Assembly: GCF_008365375.1 (NCBI RefSeq)
Contig: NZ_QOKW01000018.1
Location: 62,001 to 126,000, forward strand
Source of the DNA: Roseomonas genomospecies 6
GTDB lineage: Bacteria > Pseudomonadota > Alphaproteobacteria > Azospirillales > Azospirillaceae
Direction of reading: 5' to 3'
Length of the DNA: 64,000 bases
Shown: positions 7,565 to 15,763 of the stretch, piece by piece
Layout: every line of letters starts with the position of its first letter
Numbering within the stretch: position 1 is the first letter of the stretch
The notes under the pieces: generated by a model
Told to the model about the DNA's origin: nothing
The model's database searches: none
Seen by the model: the letters and a program-made list of their open reading frames with translations, nothing else
Translations under genes and position numbers: made by a program

Positions 7565-8974
7565 TCAGTTGAGCCGCGGACGGATGAAATCTCCCCATCC
7601 GTAATCGTTGCCATGGCCGTCCGGGACGCGCGTCGACAGCTTGAGGGCGACCAGACCGGCAACCTCCGGAATCGTCATGGTGAAATCGGCGCTGTGCCCA
7701 GGGGTTGCCGGCACTTCGATGGCACACACCTCCTGTCCGGTCTCGTCGAGTACGGAAACCCGGAACAGGATGCGCGGCCCATGCTCATGGGACACCTGCA
7801 CCGTTCCGCTTATGAAGCGCCGGCCGTGCGTGTTGAACAAGGGAGAGACCAGCATGATCGGGGGCTTCTCCGGCTTGTTCGGGTGGAGCCGAATATAATC
7901 CCAGTCCAACTGGCAGTATGCGGCCGCTTCCGCGTCCAGAAGTTGCGCGTTGGTGGACCGGAACAGGTTGATCAGATCCATGTCCTCGGGCTGTGGGACC
8001 GGAGCCTCGGCGCGGGCAAGCGGTTCCGCCGTCCTTCCCGCATGCCCGCCCGCGGTCCGCAGATGGCGATCCACCGCGCGGCGGTACAACTCGAAATCGA
8101 AGCGTGTCCGTTCGAGGATGGTCGACACGATGTCCGCCGTGCCGAGATGCCGCAGCATCTCGTCCGGAGCAAGGGAGGCGTTGATTTTCCGTACGGCCAT
8201 CTCGCTGATCTGCCGCTGGTCGATCCCCATGATTCTGCTGATCGCCAGCATCGAGTCATAGAACCGTTCCGTGATGCCGATGCAGTCCAGGGCGTCGATG
8301 GTGCGCCACGCCTCCTCCATGTCGTCTTCGGTCAGGGGTCCGTATTTCCGAAGGATGAAGCGCGTCTGGGGGTTGTCGAAGAAGACGTCTCTTGTGTGGT
8401 TCCGCTGGTTCAGCGCCTTGATTATGCCGTCCTCCCGGCAGATGCGCTGAAATTCCAGCATGTCCGGAAAGGCGTCGTTGTACTCCGAAGGCACGAAGCG
8501 CAGGCTTCGCGCCAGCTGCAATCGGCGGGCACGCTCATCGCAGACTGCCTTTTCGCCGTCTGGGACGAGTTCCTCCTTCCGGGCAGGCTCCTGGGCGGAC
8601 GTCTTCTCACTGTCCAAGTCGCCGTTTCCGTTCCGGGGAAAATCCCGGGCGACGGGTTCTTCTGCCTCCGAAGGGCCGGAGTCCGAAAGCACGATATTGG
8701 CAAAATGGAAAAAGTTCGAGCAGAGATGATGCAACGGATTCCGCAGGAATACGACGCCAATGTGCGGAAAATCCCTGAGTTGTTCGCGAATTTCCTTGAC
8801 GTAGAAATGACCTGCGGCAATTCCCGATCCGGCATCGAGAAGTTTCCGCAAAGGGGAAAGATCGCTTACCGCTTGGTGCTGCCATATCTTGTCGTTGCCG
8901 ACGATGCTTTCGAGCATGCGAATTGCGGCGGTTCCGGCGGTCTTGGGCACATGATAAAAGATTGTAGGCCGCAT
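7565..8974 (-). CDS. Sulfotransferase with shared C-terminal beta-rich domain
   Basis: 469 aa from the ATG at 8974. An in-frame ATG at 9049 exists, but the family start (MRPTIFYHVPKTAGT) fits 8974. HVPKTAGTA is the 5'-phosphosulfate-binding loop of PAPS-dependent sulfotransferases, and VVFLRNPLHHLCSNFF about 60 residues later matches the 3'-phosphate-binding Arg/Ser segment. The predicted reaction is transfer of sulfate from PAPS to a hydroxyl, probably of a surface glycan. Residues about 355-469 (DWDYIRLHP ... YGWGDFIRPRL) are a second module homologous to the end of the GT4-like protein at 2915-4522. No PAPS synthesis genes are seen here. Expression probably starts at the promoter/operator at 9050-9107. 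Confidence 0.8.
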   Translation of the reverse strand: MRPTIFYHVPKTAGTAAIRMLESIVGNDKIWQHQAVSDLSPLRKLLDAGSGIAAGHFYVKEIREQLRDFPHIGVVFLRNPLHHLCSNFFHFANIVLSDSGPSEAEEPVARDFPRNGNGDLDSEKTSAQEPARKEELVPDGEKAVCDERARRLQLARSLRFVPSEYNDAFPDMLEFQRICREDGIIKALNQRNHTRDVFFDNPQTRFILRKYGPLTEDDMEEAWRTIDALDCIGITERFYDSMLAISRIMGIDQRQISEMAVRKINASLAPDEMLRHLGTADIVSTILERTRFDFELYRRAVDRHLRTAGGHAGRTAEPLARAEAPVPQPEDMDLINLFRSTNAQLLDAEAAAYCQLDWDYIRLHPNKPEKPPIMLVSPLFNTHGRRFISGTVQVSHEHGPRILFRVSVLDETGQEVCAIEVPATPGHSADFTMTIPEVAGLVALKLSTRVPDGHGNDYGWGDFIRPRLN

Positions 8975-9049
8975 GATGATTGCTTTGACAGTTTGGTTGT
9001 GCTGCAAGCGGCAGCGGCACGGCAAATTGACGGGCCGTGGGTGGAGCAA

Positions 9050-9069
9050 CTTGATCCATATGGATCAAG
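9050..9069. promoter_or_regulatory. 20-bp perfect palindrome, candidate operator
   Basis: The half-site CTTGATCCAT is followed immediately by its exact reverse complement, with no spacer. It sits 76 bp upstream of the sulfotransferase start and just downstream of the -10-like element. A dimeric regulator site is the simplest reading. No T-run follows on either strand, so it is not an intrinsic terminator. Confidence 0.45.
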
Positions 9070-9107
9070 TATTGACTATACTTTCGTGCCGCTCGTCGCT
9101 CTGTCAA
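9050..9107 (-). promoter_or_regulatory. Candidate promoter with overlapping operator, upstream of sulfotransferase
   Basis: On the - strand there is a perfect -35 TTGACA (9107-9102) and a near-consensus -10 TATAGT (9080-9075), separated by 21 bp, longer than the usual 17. Directly downstream, over the expected transcription start, lies the 20-bp palindrome at 9069-9050. The geometry suggests repressible or activator-dependent control, but this is pattern only. Confidence 0.4.
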
Positions 9108-9215
9108 GTCTCTGGCCGCTGTGCACCCTGTGACCAGATAAAGCCGGACACTCACCAATGTGGAGGCGCGCGGATGCTCAGACTTGGTGCGTCTGCCTCT
9201 CCGCCCCGGACACGG

Positions 9216-11780
9216 TCACGGCTCGGCCCCCTCGCGGACGCCGGGCGGACCATCCGCCGGCGGGCACAGCAACCGGTAGGTCGGGTGGGCCGCTTCGAAA
9301 TGCGGATTGTAGAAGGGATCGCGGCGCAGGCGGGCGCCCCACCGCTCGCGCAGGTGGCGGGCCTCTCCCGCCAGACGCTCCAGCTTCTCCGGCGTGTCGT
9401 CGGTGCCGCGTGTCTGGGTTTCCAGATGGTGCAGCCGGGCGTGCGGCGTCCACAGGACCTGCAGGCCGGCGCGCTGGATCTTCAGGCAGTAATCCACGTC
9501 GGCATAGGCCACGGGAAGATGCACCATGTCGAAGCCGCCGACTGCCTCGAAGGCGGCGCGCGACGTCAGAAGGCAGGCCCCGGTGACCGCCGACACGGTG
9601 CGCGGCAGCACCGCCTGCCCGAGATGGCCGGGCTCGTCGCCGCCCAGCCCGACGAAGGCGTGCCCGGCGGCCCCGTCCACCCCCAGGACGACGCCCGCGT
9701 GCTGGACGGTTCCGTTGGGATAGAGCAGCTTCGCGCCGACGGCGCCGGTGCCGGGCCGGGCGAGCAGCGACACCATCTCGCCCAGCCAGTCCGGCGTGAT
9801 CACGGTGATGTCGTTGTTCAGGAAGCACAGGGCGTCGCCCCGGCAGACGCCCGCGGCGGCGTTGTTGATCGCCGCCCAGTTGAAGGGGCCGTGGAAGGCG
9901 GTGACGCGCACCCGCGGGTCGCGGGCCAGCCCGTCGAAGAAGGGGCGCGAGCGCGGGTCGGCGCTGTCGTGATCGACCAGGACGATCTCGTAATCCGGAT
10001 AGCTGGTCTTGGACAGGATGCTCGACACGCAGTTCCCCACTAGATCCGCCGCGTCCTTGGTGGGGATGACGATGGACACCTTGGGCGCGGGCGCGGGCAG
10101 GGGATAGCGGACGCGGGCGCAGAACAGGCCGCCGGACCGGGCGTGCGTCTCGCGGTCGGCGACGACCGTGGCGCGGCTTCCCATCCGCTGGTGATGTTCC
10201 CTCACGACACGTTCGAGGCCGGCCAGGATGGCGTCCGGGCTGCCGCCTCCCGACAGTGAGGAGGGGTTGATCCGCCAGTGATAGAGAACGCGGGGGACGT
10301 GCCGGATGCCCGCCGCCCCGACCCGTTCCAGAAGGCGCAGCACCAGATCGTGGTCCTGAACCCCTTCATGACCTTCGCGCAGCCCGCCCGTCTCCAGAAG
10401 CAGCCGCCGCTCGACCACCAGGAGGTGGCAGACGTAGTTGATGGATTGCAGCAGCTCGGGATCGAAATCCGGCTTGAAGACGGGGTCGCGGTGCCGCCCG
10501 TCCGGCCCGATCCGGTCCTCGTCGCTGTAGAGGACGGGGTAGGGGGCCTTGGCCAGTTCCTCCGCCATGCACAGCAGCGCGTCGGGGGCCAGCCGGTCGT
10601 CATGGTCGAGGAAGGCGACGTGGCTGCCGGCGGTCAGCGACAGGGCCCGGTTCGTGTTGGCGCTGACCCCGCTGCGGGTTCCGCCGAACACCGCGCGTAT
10701 GCGGGGATCGCGGGCGGCTTCCTGCCGGATCAGCATGCGGACCGCGTCGTCGCGGGATGCGTCGTCGGCGATGCACAGCTCCCATTCCCCATAAGCCTGG
10801 GAGCGGACGGATTCGATCGCTTCCGCCAGCATCCACAAAGGCGGGTCGCAGACGGGCATGACCACCGAGAAGAGCGGGCGCTTGCCAAGCGCCGCCGCGC
10901 GCTCCGGCAGCCGGAGGCGGCGCAGGGCGCCGTCGCCGTACTGTTCGTCGAAATAGGCGGCGTAACCGGCGATGGAGCGGGCGGCGGACAGGCGCTGCCG
11001 CGGCATCTCGGCGCGGATGTCCTTCAGGATGGCGGCAAGCTCGTCCAGCCGGTCGGCCAGCACGCCGGTCCGGTTGTCCTCCGGCGCCGCCAGATCGATG
11101 GCGAGGGGGCCGAACACCGTGGCGCCGCTGCACCGGTCGCGCAGGTGGAGTTCGCGCCCCGAGCGGGCGGCCAGTTGAATCTCGAACCCGTGGTCGCAGG
11201 TGGAGAAGCGCGCCAGAAGGTCGCGGCGCTGCTGGTTGGCCACCACCCCGGCGACGACCTGGCCATCGACCAGGATGTCGATCGCCACGGCTTCCCCCTC
11301 GTCCTCGGTGTTGACCGCCCAGCCGACGATCCGCGGCCCCTCGGCGCTGTCGATGTTGGCCTCCACCTTGCGGGGGCCGGACGCGGGGCCGTTCCGCGGG
11401 AGATGGCCGTCCTGCGGAAACTGGCCATTCTCCAGAAGGTGGCCGGTCGCCGCGATCCGCACGGACACGGGCGTCCGGGCCGGGTCGATGCCCGGAAACA
11501 GGGCGGCGAGGTCCAGCTCGAAGCCGCAGCGCACCGGCCGGCCGAGCAACTGCGACAAGACGCCGCTCTCGCGGTCCGGCACGACGATGGCGGTGGCCGG
11601 ACCGGCAGACACGGTCAGAGGGACGGGCGTGTCCGGTGCCGCGACCGATAGGACCCAGCCGTGCAGGCGCGTTTCCTCCCTGGCTTCCAACCGGCCATAG
11701 AAAGGCTCCGTTTCCGAAGAATGGCCCAGGTCACTGGAGGTTGTGCTGGGCGGAAACGGGGGCAGGCGGGAGTTATTCAT
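9216..11780 (-). CDS. Glycosyltransferase with two GT2 domains and two N-terminal GWxW-type domains
   Basis: 854 aa. Residues about 27-115 and 140-230 are two copies of a beta-rich module: the first has LHGWVLSVAAPD ... CGFELDL, the second IVGWAVNTEDEG ... VDG ... QQRRDLL ... HGFEIQL. A helical linker follows. The first GT-A domain begins near 305 (FSVVMPVCDPP; FLDHDDRL with D-x-D; YSDEDRIG). The second begins near 560 (VSIVIPTKDAADL; CFLNNDITV; ending in a typical GT2 pattern, GTVQHAGVVLG and ADVDYCLKIQRAG). Tandem GT2 enzymes like this commonly add two sugars to O-antigen or rhamnan chains. Activity presumably cytoplasmic; sugars unknown. Confidence 0.85.
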   Translation of the reverse strand: MNNSRLPPFPPSTTSSDLGHSSETEPFYGRLEAREETRLHGWVLSVAAPDTPVPLTVSAGPATAIVVPDRESGVLSQLLGRPVRCGFELDLAALFPGIDPARTPVSVRIAATGHLLENGQFPQDGHLPRNGPASGPRKVEANIDSAEGPRIVGWAVNTEDEGEAVAIDILVDGQVVAGVVANQQRRDLLARFSTCDHGFEIQLAARSGRELHLRDRCSGATVFGPLAIDLAAPEDNRTGVLADRLDELAAILKDIRAEMPRQRLSAARSIAGYAAYFDEQYGDGALRRLRLPERAAALGKRPLFSVVMPVCDPPLWMLAEAIESVRSQAYGEWELCIADDASRDDAVRMLIRQEAARDPRIRAVFGGTRSGVSANTNRALSLTAGSHVAFLDHDDRLAPDALLCMAEELAKAPYPVLYSDEDRIGPDGRHRDPVFKPDFDPELLQSINYVCHLLVVERRLLLETGGLREGHEGVQDHDLVLRLLERVGAAGIRHVPRVLYHWRINPSSLSGGGSPDAILAGLERVVREHHQRMGSRATVVADRETHARSGGLFCARVRYPLPAPAPKVSIVIPTKDAADLVGNCVSSILSKTSYPDYEIVLVDHDSADPRSRPFFDGLARDPRVRVTAFHGPFNWAAINNAAAGVCRGDALCFLNNDITVITPDWLGEMVSLLARPGTGAVGAKLLYPNGTVQHAGVVLGVDGAAGHAFVGLGGDEPGHLGQAVLPRTVSAVTGACLLTSRAAFEAVGGFDMVHLPVAYADVDYCLKIQRAGLQVLWTPHARLHHLETQTRGTDDTPEKLERLAGEARHLRERWGARLRRDPFYNPHFEAAHPTYRLLCPPADGPPGVREGAEP

Positions 11781-11963
11781 TGCGTAACGTTCCCGTGCAG
11801 ATGCGGGGCTTGTTTAAAGCCAAGGCTGGTCATGGCCACACTTTGTTCCAGCCGGAACCGGAACCGGCAAGGACGGTTTGCCTTGATCGGCTTCGCTTCG
11901 CTCCGGGAGCCGTTTCGGCAATCCGGATGGGAACAGGAAAGAGATGGATGCTCCTTCGCATGG

Positions 11964-12905
11964 TCAGTCCGGCTTTTCAGGCGCTTCCAGCGAAGTCTTC
12001 CGTCCTTCCCTGATGCCAAAATTTACATAGTGGTCAAGTGAATCCACTCCTGCAGCGGCAATATCTGGATTGGAATCGAGATAATTTTTTGAAACAAATC
12101 TATAAGGCAATGGAGGGCATGCCATACCGGTAAATCTCTCGCCAAACTCTCCTAGAAATTCATGCATTTCTTCATCATTCCGCCATGGAAGTCTGTATAT
12201 ATAGTCTTTTTCAAGCTCCCATAGAAGCTCGTTGTTTCTATTAAGATCCTCTTGCGTCCCAAAGCTCTCAGATTCTTTTATGGTAATCCCCCCATCGATA
12301 AGGTAGAAATACCTGTGATCATTTCCGCCATCGTTATACATGACGCCACCAAATCCGGCACGCAGGAAGCGGAATGAAAAGTCGGCATGTTCATGCCCAT
12401 AACGGCCAAAGCGATTGTCCATATAACCGACGTTGGCAAGCGCCTTAGCAGATTGCCCGATCGCCATGCCTCCGACCATCGGCCCTATTCCCAAATCCGT
12501 GGCTGTCATCTTCCGATTTTTTGTCAGACGATGAAAATGAGGAGGGATGAAATTGACATGGCCTACTTTTTCACAAGCCAAATGCCACTCGTAATCCCAG
12601 CCTGCAACTTCTGGGAGCACGTCATCATCAAGAAGAATGATGGTTTCTGCTTTACAAATGTTTTGAAAGTAGAATAGTCCTCTATTTTTGTTCCATGCGA
12701 TTCCTTTGTTTTTCCCTCCTAGTACAATTTCTCCTTTCTCCTTAAGTGCTTCAACCGTACCATCTGATGAACCGTCATCACAAATAACAACTTTGTATTT
12801 GCTCTTTGTCAGACAGCGTATTCTCTCAACAAGTTTTAAAATAAATGATTTTCTGTTATAGGTCGTGATAGCAATGCCAATTTCGCATGTTTCTTCATTT
12901 GACAT
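11964..12905 (-). CDS. GT2 glycosyltransferase, AT-rich, single C-terminal NPDI repeat
   Basis: 313 aa. I placed the start at 12905 (MSNEETCEIG) because GGAGGG lies 5 nt before it; the frame is open upstream to 12953 without such a site. IGIAITTYNRKSF, VVICDDGSSDGT and IILLDDDVLP are GT2 motifs including D-x-D; FGRYGHEHADFSFRFLRAG is the acceptor-side acidic region. The last 45 residues contain YLDSNPDIAAAGVDSLDHYV, one copy of the repeat that fills the gene at 1-2322. The DNA is visibly AT-rich compared with neighbours of about 65-70% GC and the protein is Lys/Asn-rich, so I infer horizontal transfer of the catalytic part. Confidence 0.85.
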   Translation of the reverse strand: MSNEETCEIGIAITTYNRKSFILKLVERIRCLTKSKYKVVICDDGSSDGTVEALKEKGEIVLGGKNKGIAWNKNRGLFYFQNICKAETIILLDDDVLPEVAGWDYEWHLACEKVGHVNFIPPHFHRLTKNRKMTATDLGIGPMVGGMAIGQSAKALANVGYMDNRFGRYGHEHADFSFRFLRAGFGGVMYNDGGNDHRYFYLIDGGITIKESESFGTQEDLNRNNELLWELEKDYIYRLPWRNDEEMHEFLGEFGERFTGMACPPLPYRFVSKNYLDSNPDIAAAGVDSLDHYVNFGIREGRKTSLEAPEKPD

Positions 12906-12988
12906 AATGCCCTCCAAAGATGCCTTGTTCTTCACAGGATTGCTAAAAGTCAAAGATAGTACTCGATCCTAAAAAAAATCGGAAGGTG

Positions 12989-14338
12989 TCATTTTGCTGC
13001 CTGTTCAGGAACGTGCTCACCCATGAGGCGATTGATGTAGCGGCTCATTTGTTCCGGCTTTCTGATCGTTCCCCAGAAATGGACAAAACCGATGGGTATA
13101 TCGCCTCCATAAATCACATCGTTGTCCATCCATCGCGTTCTGTCGGAGACCAGATCGAGATCGATGCCGGCTGTCGTGAAGGCGACATAGTTCGCGATCG
13201 CCTGATCGAAATGGGAAAGCGCCCTCCGGTCGCCCTTGGCGCGGGCATAGCGGTACATCGTCTCCCTGATCCGAAGCAGCGTTTCCTTATGCCTGTCGAG
13301 CGACGGAATGCCGATGATCCCGGAGTTGAATCCGCATTCGTCGCCCGTCGCAATGTTGGCTTCTCGGAAAAGGGGGGCTCCCACGGACTCGGACGTTGCC
13401 AGGGGTGAAAAGGTTTCACGCTGCGCGGCCATCCTGGGACTCAAGGCGAGCGACAGCAAAAAGCCCTGGAGTTCCTGATCAAAGGCGATGTCCGTATCGA
13501 CATAAAGGAAGGGCTGGAAACCCGCTGCCTGGGGCCATAGGGGAAGCAGGTAGCGCGCTGCGCAATAGTCCAGGAAATCGCCGCCAGTCACGTTCCATAC
13601 ATGGAGCCGATCTCGCAACGCTTTGGGCACATAGGCAGCCACATAGTCCTTGTCCCGGTCGCCAATCACCAGCACGTCGCCGCGGTAATCCGCCAGACAG
13701 TGCAGGGACACCAGGCTGTGCCGGAGAAGTTCGAACGTGCTTTTTCCGCCGAAGGCACAGTAATAGACGAGCGGACGATGAAGAAGGAAATCTACCAACC
13801 GCCAACCGTCCACCCACAATGAAAAGCGATTGAAAGGTGCGCTGCCGGTCGAGGCGGGACGGCAGGGAATTGGCAGATTGTCGCCGAGGTCGATCCGAAA
13901 GTCCCCGAAAGAGAGCTGGAAGTCGGGTGCTAATCCGATGCTCTCCTTTGCCACCCGCTGTCCGCCGGATCGGCAAAGCCAGTCGTTGGCCGCGATGAAG
14001 CGGATCTCCTCCAACTCGCGCACCGACATCAGCAGGAAGGTTTCCCACGGGTTCGCGGTAACGCGCGACACATGAGCGTTTCCATCCAGGTCGGCGCATA
14101 GGAACAGTTCATTGCATTGCAGATGCACCGTTCGCCCGCCGCCGGGATTCACGATGGCGAAGAGTTCAGGCGCACCCGTGGTCGGGCGGAGGGTGGTTGC
14201 GTCGGCCTGAAATTGTGCGAGTTCAGCGTCTTCACCGATGTCGTCCAGGCGCCGGTGAACGAATTGGCACGACTTGCGGTCACGGCAGAGAAAAGTGCCG
14301 AAAACGGTAAGCACAACATAGAGGTTCTCGGCGCTCAT
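12989..14338 (-). CDS. GT8-like glycosyltransferase with N-terminal beta-trefoil-like domain
   Basis: 449 aa. The N-terminal about 150 residues (GTFLCRDRKSCQFVHR, AHVSRVTANPWETFLL, IRFIAANDWLCRSGGQRVA) show the repeated F/L-C-R-x-x-G and W-E-x-F-x-L pattern of fascin/beta-trefoil domains, often carbohydrate-binding. The C-terminal part looks like a GT8-type retaining transferase: FLYVDTDIAF (D-x-D), GFNSGIIGIPSL, and VHFWG near the end. It may bind a growing chain through the trefoil while transferring sugar. Domain assignment is from motif reading only. It is followed after 83 bp by the AT-rich GT2 on the same strand. Confidence 0.65.
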   Translation of the reverse strand: MSAENLYVVLTVFGTFLCRDRKSCQFVHRRLDDIGEDAELAQFQADATTLRPTTGAPELFAIVNPGGGRTVHLQCNELFLCADLDGNAHVSRVTANPWETFLLMSVRELEEIRFIAANDWLCRSGGQRVAKESIGLAPDFQLSFGDFRIDLGDNLPIPCRPASTGSAPFNRFSLWVDGWRLVDFLLHRPLVYYCAFGGKSTFELLRHSLVSLHCLADYRGDVLVIGDRDKDYVAAYVPKALRDRLHVWNVTGGDFLDYCAARYLLPLWPQAAGFQPFLYVDTDIAFDQELQGFLLSLALSPRMAAQRETFSPLATSESVGAPLFREANIATGDECGFNSGIIGIPSLDRHKETLLRIRETMYRYARAKGDRRALSHFDQAIANYVAFTTAGIDLDLVSDRTRWMDNDVIYGGDIPIGFVHFWGTIRKPEQMSRYINRLMGEHVPEQAAK

Positions 14339-14682
14339 TATCTTACCCTATTTGGCTGAGAACAATAAAGGATGCGACGATATAAACATTCAGCGTTAAC
14401 GAAAAGCTAAGAAATCTACGCGCCCGGGACGGGCGCATCCGTTTGCCTACGGCACTCTCCCCGCCGCTCATTCCGCCATCCGCCGCGTCCGGCGCGCAAA
14501 GATGTTGACGCATGGAATGGAACCGCGCACTCATGCGTTGCCTTCGCGACGGGGAAAGACGGACGCGGTGCCCCTGGATTCTAGCGGAGCCGCCCGATCG
14601 TCGCCACGGCCCCACGGCTTCCGGGCTATTCCGCCCGGACCACAGGTGCGATCACGGCTTTGGAAAAAAACAGGAGCGAGCG
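14339..14682. other. Divergent intergenic region upstream of gmd
   Basis: This 344-bp region separates the GT8-like gene (- strand) from gmd (+ strand). Bases 14360-14415 are AT-rich and could hold the leftward promoter. A 7-bp inverted repeat (GCGCCCG, loop GGA) lies at 14420-14436 without a T-run. I see no supportable gene. Confidence 0.4.
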
Positions 14683-15744
14683 TTGAGCAAGGTTGCTTTG
14701 ATCACGGGCGTCACGGGACAGGATGGCGCCTATCTCGCGGAGCTTCTGCTCGCGAAGGGCTACACCGTCCATGGCGTCAAGCGGCGCTCGTCCTCGTTCA
14801 ACACGGAGCGTGTCGAGCACCTGTACCATGACGTGCACGAGGGCGACGTCCGCTTCCGGATGCATTACGGCGACCTGACCGACGCGACCAACCTGATCCG
14901 CATCGTCCAGGAGGTCCAGCCGGACGAAATCTACAACCTCGCCGCCCAGAGCCATGTGCAGGTGAGCTTCGAGACGCCGGAATACACGGCGAACTCCGAC
15001 GGCCTCGGCACGCTGCGCCTGCTGGAGGCGATCCGCATCCTCGGCCTGGAGAAGAAGACGCGCTTCTACCAGGCGTCCACCTCCGAGCTGTACGGCCTGG
15101 TGCAGGAGACCCCGCAGAAGGAGACGACGCCCTTCTACCCGCGCAGTCCCTACGCGGCGGCCAAGCTCTACGCCTATTGGATCACGGTGAACTACCGCGA
15201 AGCCTATGGGATGCACGCCTCCAACGGCATCCTGTTCAACCATGAAGGCCCGACCCGCGGCGAGACCTTCGTCACCCGCAAGATCACCCGCGCCGTCGCG
15301 GCCATCCAGCTCGGCCTGCAGAAGGCGCTCTATCTCGGCAACCTGGACGCCAAGCGCGACTGGGGCCACGCCCGCGACTACGTCGAAGGCATGTGGCGCA
15401 TCCTGCAGCAGGACAAGGCCGACGATTACGTCCTCGCCACCGGCGAGACCCATTCGATCCGCGAGTTCGTGGAGCTGGCCTTCGGCTGCGTGGGCCGCAA
15501 GATCGAATGGCGCGGCACGGGCGTGGACGAGAAGGGCGTGGACGTGGCGACCGGCGACGTGCTGATCGAGGTCGATCCGCGCTATTTCCGCCCGACCGAG
15601 GTGGACCTGCTGCTGGGCGATCCGTCCAAGGCCCACGCCAAGCTGGGCTGGAAGCACACCACCACCTTCCCGGAACTGGTGCGCGAGATGGTGTCGAGCG
15701 ACCTCGCGCGCTTCGAGCGCGAGGCGGCGGGACGCCGCGCCTGA
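14683..15744 (+). CDS. gmd: GDP-mannose 4,6-dehydratase
   Basis: 353 aa from a TTG at 14683 with AGGAG 7 nt upstream; this start gives the family N-terminus SKVALITGVTGQDGAYLAEL. It converts GDP-D-mannose to GDP-4-keto-6-deoxy-D-mannose, the first step to GDP-L-fucose, GDP-D-rhamnose and related sugars. Seen: the G-x-x-G-x-x-G Rossmann loop, VHGVKRRSSSFNTERV (NADP phosphate contacts), the catalytic STSELYG (Thr132, Glu134) and Y156-x3-K160 (YAAAK), and the late FRPTEVDLLLGDPSKA segment. It leads a + strand cluster with a paralogue 19 bp downstream, an ABC exporter and fcl. Confidence 0.95.
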   Translation: MSKVALITGVTGQDGAYLAELLLAKGYTVHGVKRRSSSFNTERVEHLYHDVHEGDVRFRMHYGDLTDATNLIRIVQEVQPDEIYNLAAQSHVQVSFETPEYTANSDGLGTLRLLEAIRILGLEKKTRFYQASTSELYGLVQETPQKETTPFYPRSPYAAAKLYAYWITVNYREAYGMHASNGILFNHEGPTRGETFVTRKITRAVAAIQLGLQKALYLGNLDAKRDWGHARDYVEGMWRILQQDKADDYVLATGETHSIREFVELAFGCVGRKIEWRGTGVDEKGVDVATGDVLIEVDPRYFRPTEVDLLLGDPSKAHAKLGWKHTTTFPELVREMVSSDLARFEREAAGRRA

Positions 15745-15763
15745 TCCCGCCGGAGGAGCCGCT

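Noticed and set aside
14420..14436. Inverted repeat as a terminator
   Set aside because: Only 7 bp, no T-run, and no gene ends nearby on either strand.
14343..14615. 90-codon - strand frame upstream of the GT8-like gene
   Set aside because: Arg-rich start with a hydrophobic end looks tempting, but it covers the likely promoter zone and lacks a ribosome site.
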